Below are positions 56,107 through 64,000 of a stretch of DNA of 64,000 bases, in pieces. The stretch comes from Chloropicon primus (taxonomy: Eukaryota; Chlorophyta; Chloropicophyceae; Chloropicales; Chloropicaceae). The stretch is from contig CP060754.1 of NCBI GenBank assembly GCA_023205875.1, positions 1,426,001 through 1,490,000 on the forward strand, written 5' to 3'. Within the stretch, counting starts at the first letter, position 1; every line of letters starts with the position of its first letter. The notes under the pieces were generated by a model. The model worked only from the letters and a program-made list of their open reading frames with translations, was not told where the DNA came from and did not search any database. Made by a program: the position numbers and the translations under genes.

Positions 56107-58122
56107 TTACAAGGATGGTTCACCCATCTCGTCCGCAACCATTGCAAAGTAAGAGGCCAAGAACCTGAATGGAGCATCAGCTCTTGCCAAGTCCAACTTC
56201 TTCAAGCAGACCTTCAGGTGAGCAGGAATACCGTGCTTGTTGAGGTAATCCTTGACCGTCTCGGAGGCGTCAGGAATTTTAAGCACCTGCGCAGGAGCAG
56301 CCTCAGCAGGAGCAGCCTCAGCCTCAGCAGGAGCAGCCTCAGCAGGGGCAGCCTCAGCCTCAGCAGGAGCAGCCTCAGCCTCAGCAGCCGCCTTGGCCTT
56401 GGCCTTCTTCTTAGCAAGCAAGCCACGGCCAGCGCTCTGAAGCTTGAGGGCAGCAGCCTCAAGCTCAGCAAGACTAGCAAACTGAGTGTCCATGACCTTG
56501 CTGACCTCGACGAAAACCTCCTCGGGCGCAGGGACGGCAGAGATCTTTGCGACCTTGTCCACCTTCTCAAAGTGCTCGATCACGGGCATCGAAGCGTTCA
56601 CAAAGGTGTCGAAACGCTTCTTGATGGTCTCAATGTTGTCATCTGCCCTTCCACTGGTCTCTGCCCTCTTCAGCAAGCGCTCCTCCATCACGTCCTGCGG
56701 GCAGTCGAAGAACAGGACCATCTTGCAGGGGATGACTTCCTTCTCAAACTCCTCGGCCTGGTCAAGGGCACGTGGGAAGCCATCGATAAGGAACTTGGTC
56801 CCGTCTGCGGTGGCAATAGCCTTCTTCAGCAGCTTGATGGTCACGGAAGAAGGAACCAGTTTGCCCTCCTTCATGATCTCCTCGAGCTCCTTGCCCATTT
56901 CAGACCCACTGGCGACCTCCGCTCTCAGCAAGTCCCCTGCGGAGAAGTGCCCAAAGCCGTACTTCTCCACAATTCTCTCGCATTGCGTTCCCTTTCCACT
57001 TCCAGGACCTCCGAGCACGAACACGATCTCGGCATCGGGGTTGACCTGTGGCTCAGTCTCGGCAGGAGCAGCCTCAGCAGGGGCAGCCTCCTCCTCAGCA
57101 GGAGCAGCCTCCTCCTCAGCAGGGGCGGCCTCAGCCTCAGCAGCCGCCTTGGCCTTGGCCTTTTTCTTAGCAAGCAAGCCACGGCCAGCGCTCTGAAGCT
57201 TGAGGGCAGCAGCCTCAAGCTCAGCAAGACTAGCAAACTGAGTGTCCATGACCTTGCTGACCTCGACGAAAACCTCCTCGGGCGCAGGGACGGCAGAGAT
57301 CTTTGCGACCTTGTCCACCTTCTCAAAGTGCTCGATCACGGGCATCGAAGCGTTCACAAAGGTGTCGAAACGCTTCTTGATGGTCTCAATGTTGTCATCT
57401 GCCCTTCCACTGGTCTCTGCCCTCTTCAGCAAGCGCTCCTCCATCACGTCCTGCGGGCAGTCGAAGAACAGGACCATCTTGCAGGGGATGACTTCCTTCT
57501 CAAACTCCTCGGCCTGGTCAAGGGCACGTGGGAAGCCATCGATAAGGAACTTGGTCCCGTCTGCGGTGGCAATAGCCTTCTTCAGCAGCTTGATGGTCAC
57601 GGAAGAAGGAACCAGTTTGCCCTCCTTCATGATCTCCTCGAGCTCCTTGCCCATTTCAGACCCACTGGCGACCTCCGCTCTCAGCAAGTCCCCTGCGGAG
57701 AAGTGCCCAAAGCCGTACTTCTCCACAATTCTCTCGCATTGCGTTCCCTTTCCACTTCCAGGACCTCCGAGCACGAACACGATCTCGGCATCGGGGTTGA
57801 CCTGTGGCTCAGTCTCGGCAGGAGCAGCCTCAGCAGGGGCAGCCTCCTCCTCAGCAGGAGCAGCCTCCTCCTCAGCAGGGGCGGCCTCCTCCGCAGGAGC
57901 ATCCCCTTCTGCAGGAGCAGCCTCCTCCTCAGCAACCGGGGCCTCCGCCTCCGCCTCTGCAGCAGGGGCATCGCCCTCGTTAGCAGGTGCCTCGGCCTCG
58001 GCCTCAGCAGGAGCGTCACCCTCGGCAGGAGCAGCCTCCTCGGCAGGAGCAGCCTCGGTCTCCGGTTCAGCTGGCGCTGGTGGATTCTCCTCTGCGGGTG
58101 TCGGAGCTTGTTCTTCGCTCAT
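56107..58122 (-). CDS. Tandem adenylate/UMP-CMP-type kinase with Glu/Ala/Pro repeats, IQ-like and Dpy-30-like segments (671 aa)
   Basis: Starts at the ATG at 58122. A ~108-residue Pro-Ala-Glu-rich leader precedes two identical short-lid nucleotide monophosphate kinase domains. P-loops GGPGSGKGTQ lie at ~119 and ~371; each also has HFSAGDLLRAEV, DGFPRALDQAEEF, FFDCPQDVMEERL and a short lid (RAETSGRADDN). Each domain ends in LKLQSAGRGLLAKKKAKAK, an IQ-like (LQxxxRGxxxK) segment, then more PAEE repeats. The last ~50 residues (VKDYLNKHGIPAHLKVCL…APFRFLASYFA) resemble the Dpy-30/RII dimerisation fold found at the end of AK7. Catalyses phosphate transfer between ATP and AMP/UMP/CMP; axonemal or scaffold anchoring is inferred. 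The repeat unit is 756 bp and nearly identical in both copies. Confidence 0.92.
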   Translation of the reverse strand: MSEEQAPTPAEENPPAPAEPETEAAPAEEAAPAEGDAPAEAEAEAPANEGDAPAAEAEAEAPVAEEEAAPAEGDAPAEEAAPAEEEAAPAEEEAAPAEAAPAETEPQVNPDAEIVFVLGGPGSGKGTQCERIVEKYGFGHFSAGDLLRAEVASGSEMGKELEEIMKEGKLVPSSVTIKLLKKAIATADGTKFLIDGFPRALDQAEEFEKEVIPCKMVLFFDCPQDVMEERLLKRAETSGRADDNIETIKKRFDTFVNASMPVIEHFEKVDKVAKISAVPAPEEVFVEVSKVMDTQFASLAELEAAALKLQSAGRGLLAKKKAKAKAAAEAEAAPAEEEAAPAEEEAAPAEAAPAETEPQVNPDAEIVFVLGGPGSGKGTQCERIVEKYGFGHFSAGDLLRAEVASGSEMGKELEEIMKEGKLVPSSVTIKLLKKAIATADGTKFLIDGFPRALDQAEEFEKEVIPCKMVLFFDCPQDVMEERLLKRAETSGRADDNIETIKKRFDTFVNASMPVIEHFEKVDKVAKISAVPAPEEVFVEVSKVMDTQFASLAELEAAALKLQSAGRGLLAKKKAKAKAAAEAEAAPAEAEAAPAEAAPAEAEAAPAEAAPAQVLKIPDASETVKDYLNKHGIPAHLKVCLKKLDLARADAPFRFLASYFAMVADEMGEPSL
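56486..57997 (-). repeat. 756-bp tandem duplication inside the adenylate kinase gene
   Basis: Two in-frame copies offset by 756 bp (252 codons), about 56320–57070 and 57076–57830 for the kinase plus linker. I noticed one substitution (CTTC vs TTTC near 56412/57168) besides small differences in the Glu/Ala/Pro linkers. Boundaries are approximate because the linkers are themselves repetitive. Confidence 0.85.
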
Positions 58123-59355
58123 TCTCGTCGCCTTTTGTCTCGTCCAGTCCTATAAACGAATCAAAGATGACACCTTTGACAGTGACTTGGTGCTTACGTA
58201 TCGGTACCGTGACCCTTGGCGCTTGGACTCAAAGCTTCTTTCCCCTCGATCGATGGGCGAGCAGTCAAAGCCTTGCAATGAAAGGAAAGGAAAGGAAAGG
58301 GAAAAACCTTGGCATTGACCCTGACCTCGGTCTCCGAGAGATCTCCGCACCTTCCCCTTCAAGGATTCCTTCCATCCCCCAAAGATGGAGACGCAGAGGG
58401 GGAGGCAACCGGGACGTCTGGGTCGGAATGGAGGAGACCGGAACACCTCACACTTGTGACGTTACTTTTCCCCTGGCAAGATCTCTCTTCCTCTCTCTCT
58501 CTCCTGCTGCTGCTTGTTCAAACTTCGAGAATTTCATCCTCTTGTCCTCGTCGTTGACTTTGAGTGGGGAAGAGCGAAGAGAGAAAAAGGGAGAAAGGAG
58601 ACGGAGACGGACCCCTCCCCTCCCCTGTCGTCCTCCTGGAGAGAAATGGGGAAAACGTTTTTGACTTGAAAAGCCTTGATGACTTTGGTTCTCTTTCTCT
58701 CTCTTCACTCGTGTTTGAAATCATTGAATCGACCTGGACCTCGCCCCTTGGCTCCTGGATTCTGGAAGAGAGGTGCCAGGGGCCAAGCCGTTGACGGATC
58801 GAGGACCTATTCCGTTAATCCTTACCACGACGACCCCCTCCCCTTCTCTTGCTCTTCCTCCCCAACTCTTTTCTCTCCCTCTCTTCCCCTCCGTCCGGAA
58901 ACTCTTCTCTTCTCTCTCCTCCCTCTGGTGTCCTTCTTAGTCTCGTCTCTTCGATGGACGACATCACAAGACTTCCCGAGTTTCGGTCCCACGACTCTGG
59001 TCCCATGTGCGAAATCTACACGAATACCGCTCGAGGTGACCGGATCGAGGCTTTGGTTTGTGACGCCTCCCGAAAAATTGTCTTCGTCTTCGTGTGGAAT
59101 GGGGACCCAAGGGAGCTTTGGCCTTGACTCGAGCGTGTGAAGGTTGCGACTCGGTGACGACGGTGACGAACCGAACTGCGAGGAGAGAGGCAAGTTGCGC
59201 AGACCACTTCAAAGGCAGCGCGTTGTCTTGAGGCGAAGACGAAGAGGACCTCTTCATCCCTCGCGGCGTGAGTTGACGAAGTGACGACGAGGAACATTGG
59301 AGTTTGCTCGCGACGACGAACAAAGACTTGAGAAACCACCACCACCACCTGCACC
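58123..59355. promoter_or_regulatory. Divergent region between the adenylate kinase gene and CFAP20
   Basis: 1.2 kb. GGAAA repeats at ~58280–58303 and TC-rich tracts at ~58485–58502. Short open frames on both strands (for example 58954–59127) show no recognisable domain. No gene is supported; should hold both promoters. Confidence 0.35.
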
Positions 59356-60230
59356 ATGTTCAGAAACACGTACCAGTCAGGTTTTCTGTCCATCCTTTAC
59401 AGCATAGGAAGCAAGCCGCTATCCATTTGGGACAAGAACGGTAAGTCACGCCGCTGGGGTGGAAGACTTCGCGCGTCTTTCTTGCATTCCACGTTGTGGA
59501 AGTCCTGACCAACATTCTTTTTTCTTCCTTCTTTGCCTCGGGTTGTTGCTTTGAAACGAACTCTCCGTGCCGCTTGCAGTGCGCAATGGCCACATTAAGA
59601 GAATCACAGACGGAGACATCCAGTCCTCCGTCCTGGAAATCATGGGCACAAACGTCAGCACCATATACATTACCTGTCCAGCGGATCCTGCCATGTGAGT
59701 CTTTTTCTTCCTGTGGGGAATTCAATAATTCCTGCTTCTCTTTCTTTCCTTCCTTCCTTTTCTCGTGTTGTAGGCGGACCGAAAACCTTTTGGCCTCCAG
59801 ACTGACCCAATGAATCTTCCTTGTCCTTTGCCTTGCTCGCTCTGCTGGGAACAGGACGCTTGGAATTAAGCTCCCTTTCTTGGTTATGATCATCAAAAAC
59901 TTGAAGAAGTACTTCAGCTTCGAGGTCCAAGTACTTGACGACAAGAACGTTCGCCGCCGATTTAGGGCGTCTAATTACCAGTCTACAACCAGGGTGAAGC
60001 CTTTCATTTGTACCATGCCTATGCGTCTCGACGAGGGCTGGAACCAGATTCAGTTCAACTTGTCGGACTTCACAAGAAGGGCCTACGGTACCAACTACAT
60101 TGAGACCCTCAGAGTGCAGATCCACGCCAACTGCAGAATTAGGAGAATCTACTTTTCTGATAGGCTGTACTCTGAAGAGGAGCTTCCTCCTGAGTTCAAG
60201 CTTTTCTTGCCTATCCAGAACAAGGCATAA
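59356..60230 (+). CDS. CFAP20: CFAP20 (Bug22/DUF667) ciliary doublet-microtubule protein, three exons (191 aa)
   Basis: Exons 59356–59440, 59580–59694 and 59855–60230, with GTAAGT/GTGAGT donors and CAG acceptors, join in frame. The product aligns end to end with human CFAP20 (193 aa): [20 protein letters not shown], then [20 protein letters not shown]-like [50 protein letters not shown] and [20 protein letters not shown]. It is an inner-junction protein of axonemal doublets, strongly conserved in organisms with cilia or basal bodies and retained also in land plants. The very high conservation makes exon boundaries secure. Convergent with SPT6 (gap ~70 bp). Confidence 0.97.
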
Positions 60231-60297
60231 TACAGTAAAGAGTAAACGTTTGTTAAAAAAAAACCTTTTACACATATATATTTCCCCGCCTCGTCGT

Positions 60298-63200
60298 TCA
60301 GCGAGCGCCGTAGCCGTACCCTTGTTGGTCGTACCCTTGCTGCCCACCATAGCCATAAGAAGCTTGCTGGTCGTTGTACCCGCCGTAGCCGTAGTCCTGG
60401 TACTGGCCGTAACCACCACCGCCTCTTCCATAGGCTTCAGAGGCCTGGTAATCTTGCGCCCTGCTATAGTCTCTTTCCCCCCTGTACGAGTCAGAGTAAC
60501 CACCCCTTGTGTCTCTATAGTCCCTGTCCCCATCCTTCCGAGCGTCCCTCCGTGCGTTGTCCTCCTTTGGATCCGGATGTTGAATGAACACCTTGTAAAG
60601 CTTCTCCAACTTGGAGTATTCTTTGCCCCTGAACCTGTAACCGTCCGGCGAGAGGCCGATTCTCTCGTGGCTAGGCCTAGAACCCTCCTTGTTTTTCAGG
60701 TAGGACAGCCTCACATAACCAGGATGCTGCTCATCCAGCGAGAAGGCTGCCTTCGCGTACTTGTACTTGACTTTCTCAACCTGGGCTTGAAGGTACTCTG
60801 AAACCTGGGCTTTCGTACCCCTCCTGAACTTAGGGTGAGCTTTCACAGCGTCCAGCTTGTTGATCAAAGGCTCGACAAACCTGGCAACGATCTCGTCAAG
60901 ATCCTCGTACTCCTCGTTCACGCTCTTCTTGATTCTCAGGGGCGTTCCGAGGGACAAAGTATTTCTGCCCTCGTGCGCCTTCTTGTCTTCCTCGATTTGC
61001 TCGTTCAGCAAAATCATAGGCTTCCCGGTCAGCTTGACCGTCAAAGACAACTTTCCTACGCCACCAGAAGATGGACGGAACAGAAAGTCTCCCGAAGTGC
61101 ACTTCTCCATGTAATTCTTTGTTTGTTCGTAGTCGTAGTTTTGGAACTTCTCGTGCTTGATAGGCCTCCTGACCAACTTTCTCTTCTTTGGCCTCATGAC
61201 TTCCTCAGTCAATTCGTCTGGTTGGATCTTCTGGTATCCTGCCAGCGTACAGTACCTGTCCTCCCACTTGTCAAGATCACTCAGAGCCCTTTCGCTGTTT
61301 CCCACAATGATAGAGAAGACCTCTATCGTTTTCAGTTTTCCCCTGGCAGGTTTGAAAAAGTACTTCTTCTTCACCTTGGCAGTCTCATCCGCCGTTGGGA
61401 TTTCTAACACCCTCACGCGGATGTTATCGTTTCTGCCGGTGGGCTGATTGTTTGCAGCGTCAAGAATGGCGAGGATTCCACAGTCGAGCTCCACAATTTT
61501 CAGATCCTTAATGCCACGTGGGTCGTCGTCCTCCCGTGGCTGGTGATCAAACAAAGAACGATTGTACAAGACTCTCGCATTGCAAAGCCTGCCTGGCTTG
61601 ATCATGTCCCTGATTTCATTGGAGGCCAGCAGAAACTCCTCCATGTTGCCCGGCATTCTCCAGGACTCCCTGAGATCCGAGAATGGACTCTTCAGCTCAA
61701 AGGCAAAATCAATCAGAGACTTCAAATTCGCATTGTGCTTCTCCGCGTAGTCCTTGAAGTGGAACTTATCGATGCTCTTGTTCACGACGTAGGATTTTAT
61801 GTGCTCCGCCTTGTCCAACAGAGCCTCCACTGCTTCATCGTCGTCATCAATTTCACTCTCAATCTCTCTGGCCAGCTTTTTCACAGACTCGTAAGCGTCG
61901 GGGTGGATTCTTGTGCAATCCAACAGTTCCCCGTCGTACGACATTTTATCCCTTTGAAACCTCATGAGGGCGCAAGCATTTTCCCAGACTTTGGGGCTCA
62001 GAATTTCACTCAGCTGCCTTCTGCTGTCGACATAACCTCCTCTCTTCTTGATTGCTTCCAGAAGAATGTTAGCTTTCCGAGAGCCAAGACCGGCAACAAA
62101 CGGGAGTGAATACGACTTCCAAGTCTGAAGCATAGCTTCATTGAGGTCTACACCAACCTGGCTCACAAGCGTCACCAGGCATTGCTCCAGGGCAGACAAT
62201 TGCTCGTCTACACTGAGGAACTGCTGCGCTTCATGCAAGTTCAGTCCCGCGACTTCGTTTTGGTTCGAAAACAGAGAGGCTGCAACAGGCAAAGGATCAA
62301 AGAACATTCTTCCCAAAGCAACAGCCTCTTTCACACTCCCAGGCACTTGAGGAAGCTCTGACAACGCTGCTTCGGAACCTGACCACAAGTGCGGGATCAC
62401 TTGGGAGGCTAGGATCACAGGAATGTCCCCACTCTCAACTGCACCTTTCATTTCTTGGGTGTGGTTGACCAGAACTTCGGCAACAATGATTTCCATGATG
62501 TTCTTCAGTTTGACGCACTCCACGGACCCTGATCCTAAAGCGATTATCTGAGGCTTGTGAGCGATGATGAACCTCTTCACGTTCTCAGCAGCTGCTTGTG
62601 ACTTGACATCGCTCATAATGTTCGTCCCGTCGGACCAGTTGAGCTTGCCACTGAACGCGGGCATCTCCAAGAAATCTGCCAAGTTTCCGCTCGTATCAAG
62701 CATCACTAGCGTCGTCGAGAAGCCTTGGCTTCTGTCCTTCGCTGGTCCCCACACGCAAGACATTATGTACTTTTCCGTGTTCTCCCCTTGATCACCGCTC
62801 ACTTCTGATTTCCAAGGTGCCACAGACAAAAGCTTCCACATTTCATCGCTGAGTTTCTGGCTTACCCACCCCTTTGCTTCTTGGATCAGTGCATTCTTGA
62901 CTTCCAATTTGAGCATAGGGAGCAAATAGTTGTACACCGCATCCTGCAGTATCTTTTTCCTCAAGTTTCTCCATTCCTTGTGCACAGGAGAGCTTGCAGG
63001 AGCCATATAGAGACTTTCAAACACAGACATGACTTGCTCTTGCAGGACGTCCATTGGCATCTTGATCGTCACCCTGATCAGCCCCTCTCTCTCTGCTGAG
63101 ACCAAGTACAACCACTCTGCTGCCTTGAAAGACGAAAGAGGCTTGTCGTCGAGACTGGAGACTGGGCAATACTTGTGCATTGGGTCCCTTATCTCGGAGC

Positions 63201-64000
63201 CCTTCTTCGCGGGTTCTGTGAACACCCGGGCATTGTCTCGGTAAGCTGTCCTGACGAGACGCCTAACTGCTGTCTCGGAGGAAAGTTCGACTGTCATCAA
63301 TTTGACGGCCATGTCGCACACATTCTGTGGGCTCATGCCAGAAGGCAGTTCCTTCTCTACGAATTCGAAAGGATCCACATCAGGGTACTCCAGCTTGTGC
63401 TCCTGGGCCTCCGCCTCGATGTTCGCCGCAAATTGCACTGGGCTCAGACACAAGACTTTCAAAAATGAAGCTGGCACGTTCCTCCGCCAGTGGGAGAGCT
63501 GCTGTGTTTTCCCCGGCCTCTTTGATACGCCTGCAGCCTTGACATCCACATTCTGCATGATTGACTGATACATCTTGAACTTTGCGTCCGCGTCATCAAT
63601 GACTTGGTAATCAAATCGTTTGCTTTGTAGCAGCTGCATACAGTCCTTCTCGATGCCCTTGACAGTCTCGAGTTCCCCAGCTTCCTGGGCAGCCGCCTGC
63701 AAGTTCTTGTAGGCTTCCAAACGCTTCTGGGCCCTCTTGAAGTGAGAGTGCCACTCTTTGGAGAGTTCGTGAACTTTCCAGAGCAAATCCCACCTCCTTA
63801 CTTTTTCGCGCATCACATTCTCTTCGGAGAAGGACAATCCCATCTCAAAGAGGTCATACAAGTCCTCGCTACCCAGCATGGAAGGCTTGTCTTCCTCCCT
63901 CAAGCAAAGAAGCGGGCCGCAGTGCTCTTTCCTGTACATGGCAACAAAAGGGACCTCAAGGTGCTTCTGTTGGATGTCCCTCAACACGCTGGCCAGGGAC
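60298..64000 (-). CDS. SPT6: Transcription elongation factor SPT6, 5' end outside the window
   Basis: The frame is open to the right edge (SLASVLRDIQQKHLEVPFVAMYRKEHC), so the N-terminus (acidic, histone-binding part) is missing here. In order: helix-turn-helix/DLD part; YqgF-like (RNase H fold) region; the helix–hairpin–helix block AMLQTWKSYSLPFVAGLGSRKANILLEAIKKRGGYV; S1 domain (PGRLCNARVLYNRSLFD…); and tandem SH2 domains (…FQNYDYEQTKNYMEKCTSGDFLFRPSS…) that bind the RNA polymerase II linker. The C-terminal tail (~1,150–1,240) is Tyr/Gly/Gln/Asp-rich. SPT6 is a histone chaperone that keeps chromatin intact during transcription. Confidence 0.96.
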   Translation of the reverse strand, partial: SLASVLRDIQQKHLEVPFVAMYRKEHCGPLLCLREEDKPSMLGSEDLYDLFEMGLSFSEENVMREKVRRWDLLWKVHELSKEWHSHFKRAQKRLEAYKNLQAAAQEAGELETVKGIEKDCMQLLQSKRFDYQVIDDADAKFKMYQSIMQNVDVKAAGVSKRPGKTQQLSHWRRNVPASFLKVLCLSPVQFAANIEAEAQEHKLEYPDVDPFEFVEKELPSGMSPQNVCDMAVKLMTVELSSETAVRRLVRTAYRDNARVFTEPAKKGSEIRDPMHKYCPVSSLDDKPLSSFKAAEWLYLVSAEREGLIRVTIKMPMDVLQEQVMSVFESLYMAPASSPVHKEWRNLRKKILQDAVYNYLLPMLKLEVKNALIQEAKGWVSQKLSDEMWKLLSVAPWKSEVSGDQGENTEKYIMSCVWGPAKDRSQGFSTTLVMLDTSGNLADFLEMPAFSGKLNWSDGTNIMSDVKSQAAAENVKRFIIAHKPQIIALGSGSVECVKLKNIMEIIVAEVLVNHTQEMKGAVESGDIPVILASQVIPHLWSGSEAALSELPQVPGSVKEAVALGRMFFDPLPVAASLFSNQNEVAGLNLHEAQQFLSVDEQLSALEQCLVTLVSQVGVDLNEAMLQTWKSYSLPFVAGLGSRKANILLEAIKKRGGYVDSRRQLSEILSPKVWENACALMRFQRDKMSYDGELLDCTRIHPDAYESVKKLAREIESEIDDDDEAVEALLDKAEHIKSYVVNKSIDKFHFKDYAEKHNANLKSLIDFAFELKSPFSDLRESWRMPGNMEEFLLASNEIRDMIKPGRLCNARVLYNRSLFDHQPREDDDPRGIKDLKIVELDCGILAILDAANNQPTGRNDNIRVRVLEIPTADETAKVKKKYFFKPARGKLKTIEVFSIIVGNSERALSDLDKWEDRYCTLAGYQKIQPDELTEEVMRPKKRKLVRRPIKHEKFQNYDYEQTKNYMEKCTSGDFLFRPSSGGVGKLSLTVKLTGKPMILLNEQIEEDKKAHEGRNTLSLGTPLRIKKSVNEEYEDLDEIVARFVEPLINKLDAVKAHPKFRRGTKAQVSEYLQAQVEKVKYKYAKAAFSLDEQHPGYVRLSYLKNKEGSRPSHERIGLSPDGYRFRGKEYSKLEKLYKVFIQHPDPKEDNARRDARKDGDRDYRDTRGGYSDSYRGERDYSRAQDYQASEAYGRGGGGYGQYQDYGYGGYNDQQASYGYGGQQGYDQQGYGYGAR

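Noticed and set aside
56486-57997. CRISPR-like or satellite array in the adenylate kinase locus
   Set aside because: The repeats are an in-frame coding duplication plus Glu/Ala/Pro linker codons, not spacers separated by identical short repeats.
56218-58155. ~645-codon plus-strand open frame, itself internally repeated
   Set aside because: Antisense of the tandem adenylate kinase; the repetition simply mirrors the real gene.
58954-59127. 58-codon open frame with an ATG between the adenylate kinase and CFAP20 genes
   Set aside because: Short, no domain, and equal-sized frames occur on the other strand; not distinguishable from chance.

Overview
The window is nuclear DNA of a eukaryotic alga, most likely a small chlorophyte green alga with a compact, GC-rich, intron-poor genome. 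The evidence is a plant-type ARP7, a plant/green-algal PP2C–cyclic-nucleotide-binding–kinase fusion, a nuclear gene for chloroplast ATP synthase subunit b' with a plastid-type leader, and plant-style PUF and inositol-phosphate synthase genes. Most genes are single long exons. The spliced ones have short introns of about 80–200 bp with GTAAGT/GTGAGT donors. The species cannot be named from sequence alone. No virus-like element, transposon with coding capacity, CRISPR array or bacterial-type operon was seen.

Layout. 1–6.7 kb: 3' end of a MAK/ICK-type kinase, the PP2C–CNB–kinase fusion, and a membrane RING-H2 protein. 6.7–16 kb: proteasome Rpn1, a large solenoid protein (possibly FANCI-like), a Rad6-type E2 and ARP7. 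16–20.3 kb: a secreted eight-cysteine protein and a head-to-head pair of casein kinase 2 alpha genes whose C-lobes are almost identical. 20.7–25.2 kb: a PUF RNA-binding protein, an intron-containing tRNA and a small SANT/Myb-like gene. 25.5–37.4 kb: a secreted Cys-rich protein, a secreted LTD–CotH–ShKT protein, two small uncharacterised genes, a ZNF598/Hel2 ubiquitin ligase, a SIMPL-domain protein and AtpG. 37.5–47.1 kb: an uncharacterised membrane/coiled-coil protein, inositol-3-phosphate synthase, a CEP135/Bld10 coiled-coil protein and a CCCH zinc-finger protein. 48.5–56 kb: a BEACH–ARM protein, a tiny mL60-like mitoribosomal gene, an EF-hand protein and a TcdA-type tRNA dehydratase. 56–64 kb: a tandem adenylate kinase, CFAP20 and the 5'-truncated SPT6.

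The genes do not form an operon. They are mostly housekeeping: protein turnover (Rpn1, Rad6, Hel2, RING), chromatin and transcription (ARP7, SPT6), RNA (PUF, tRNA, TcdA), signalling (CK2, PP2C fusion) and energy (AtpG). Four genes point to centrioles or cilia: MAK/ICK kinase, CEP135/Bld10, CFAP20, and an adenylate kinase with IQ-like and Dpy-30-like segments.

The least explained signal lies in the divergent intergenic regions. Three of them contain duplications whose copies are offset by 181–182 bp, about one nucleosome repeat, and carry a recurring CTTTCGAA / CGAAAGAG box. One of these is a 268-bp block found again, inverted, about 13.6 kb away. Other items to check are a predicted pseudokinase in the PP2C fusion, gene-conversion-like CK2 arms, a single-base frame change in the PUF domain, and several unusual domain fusions.
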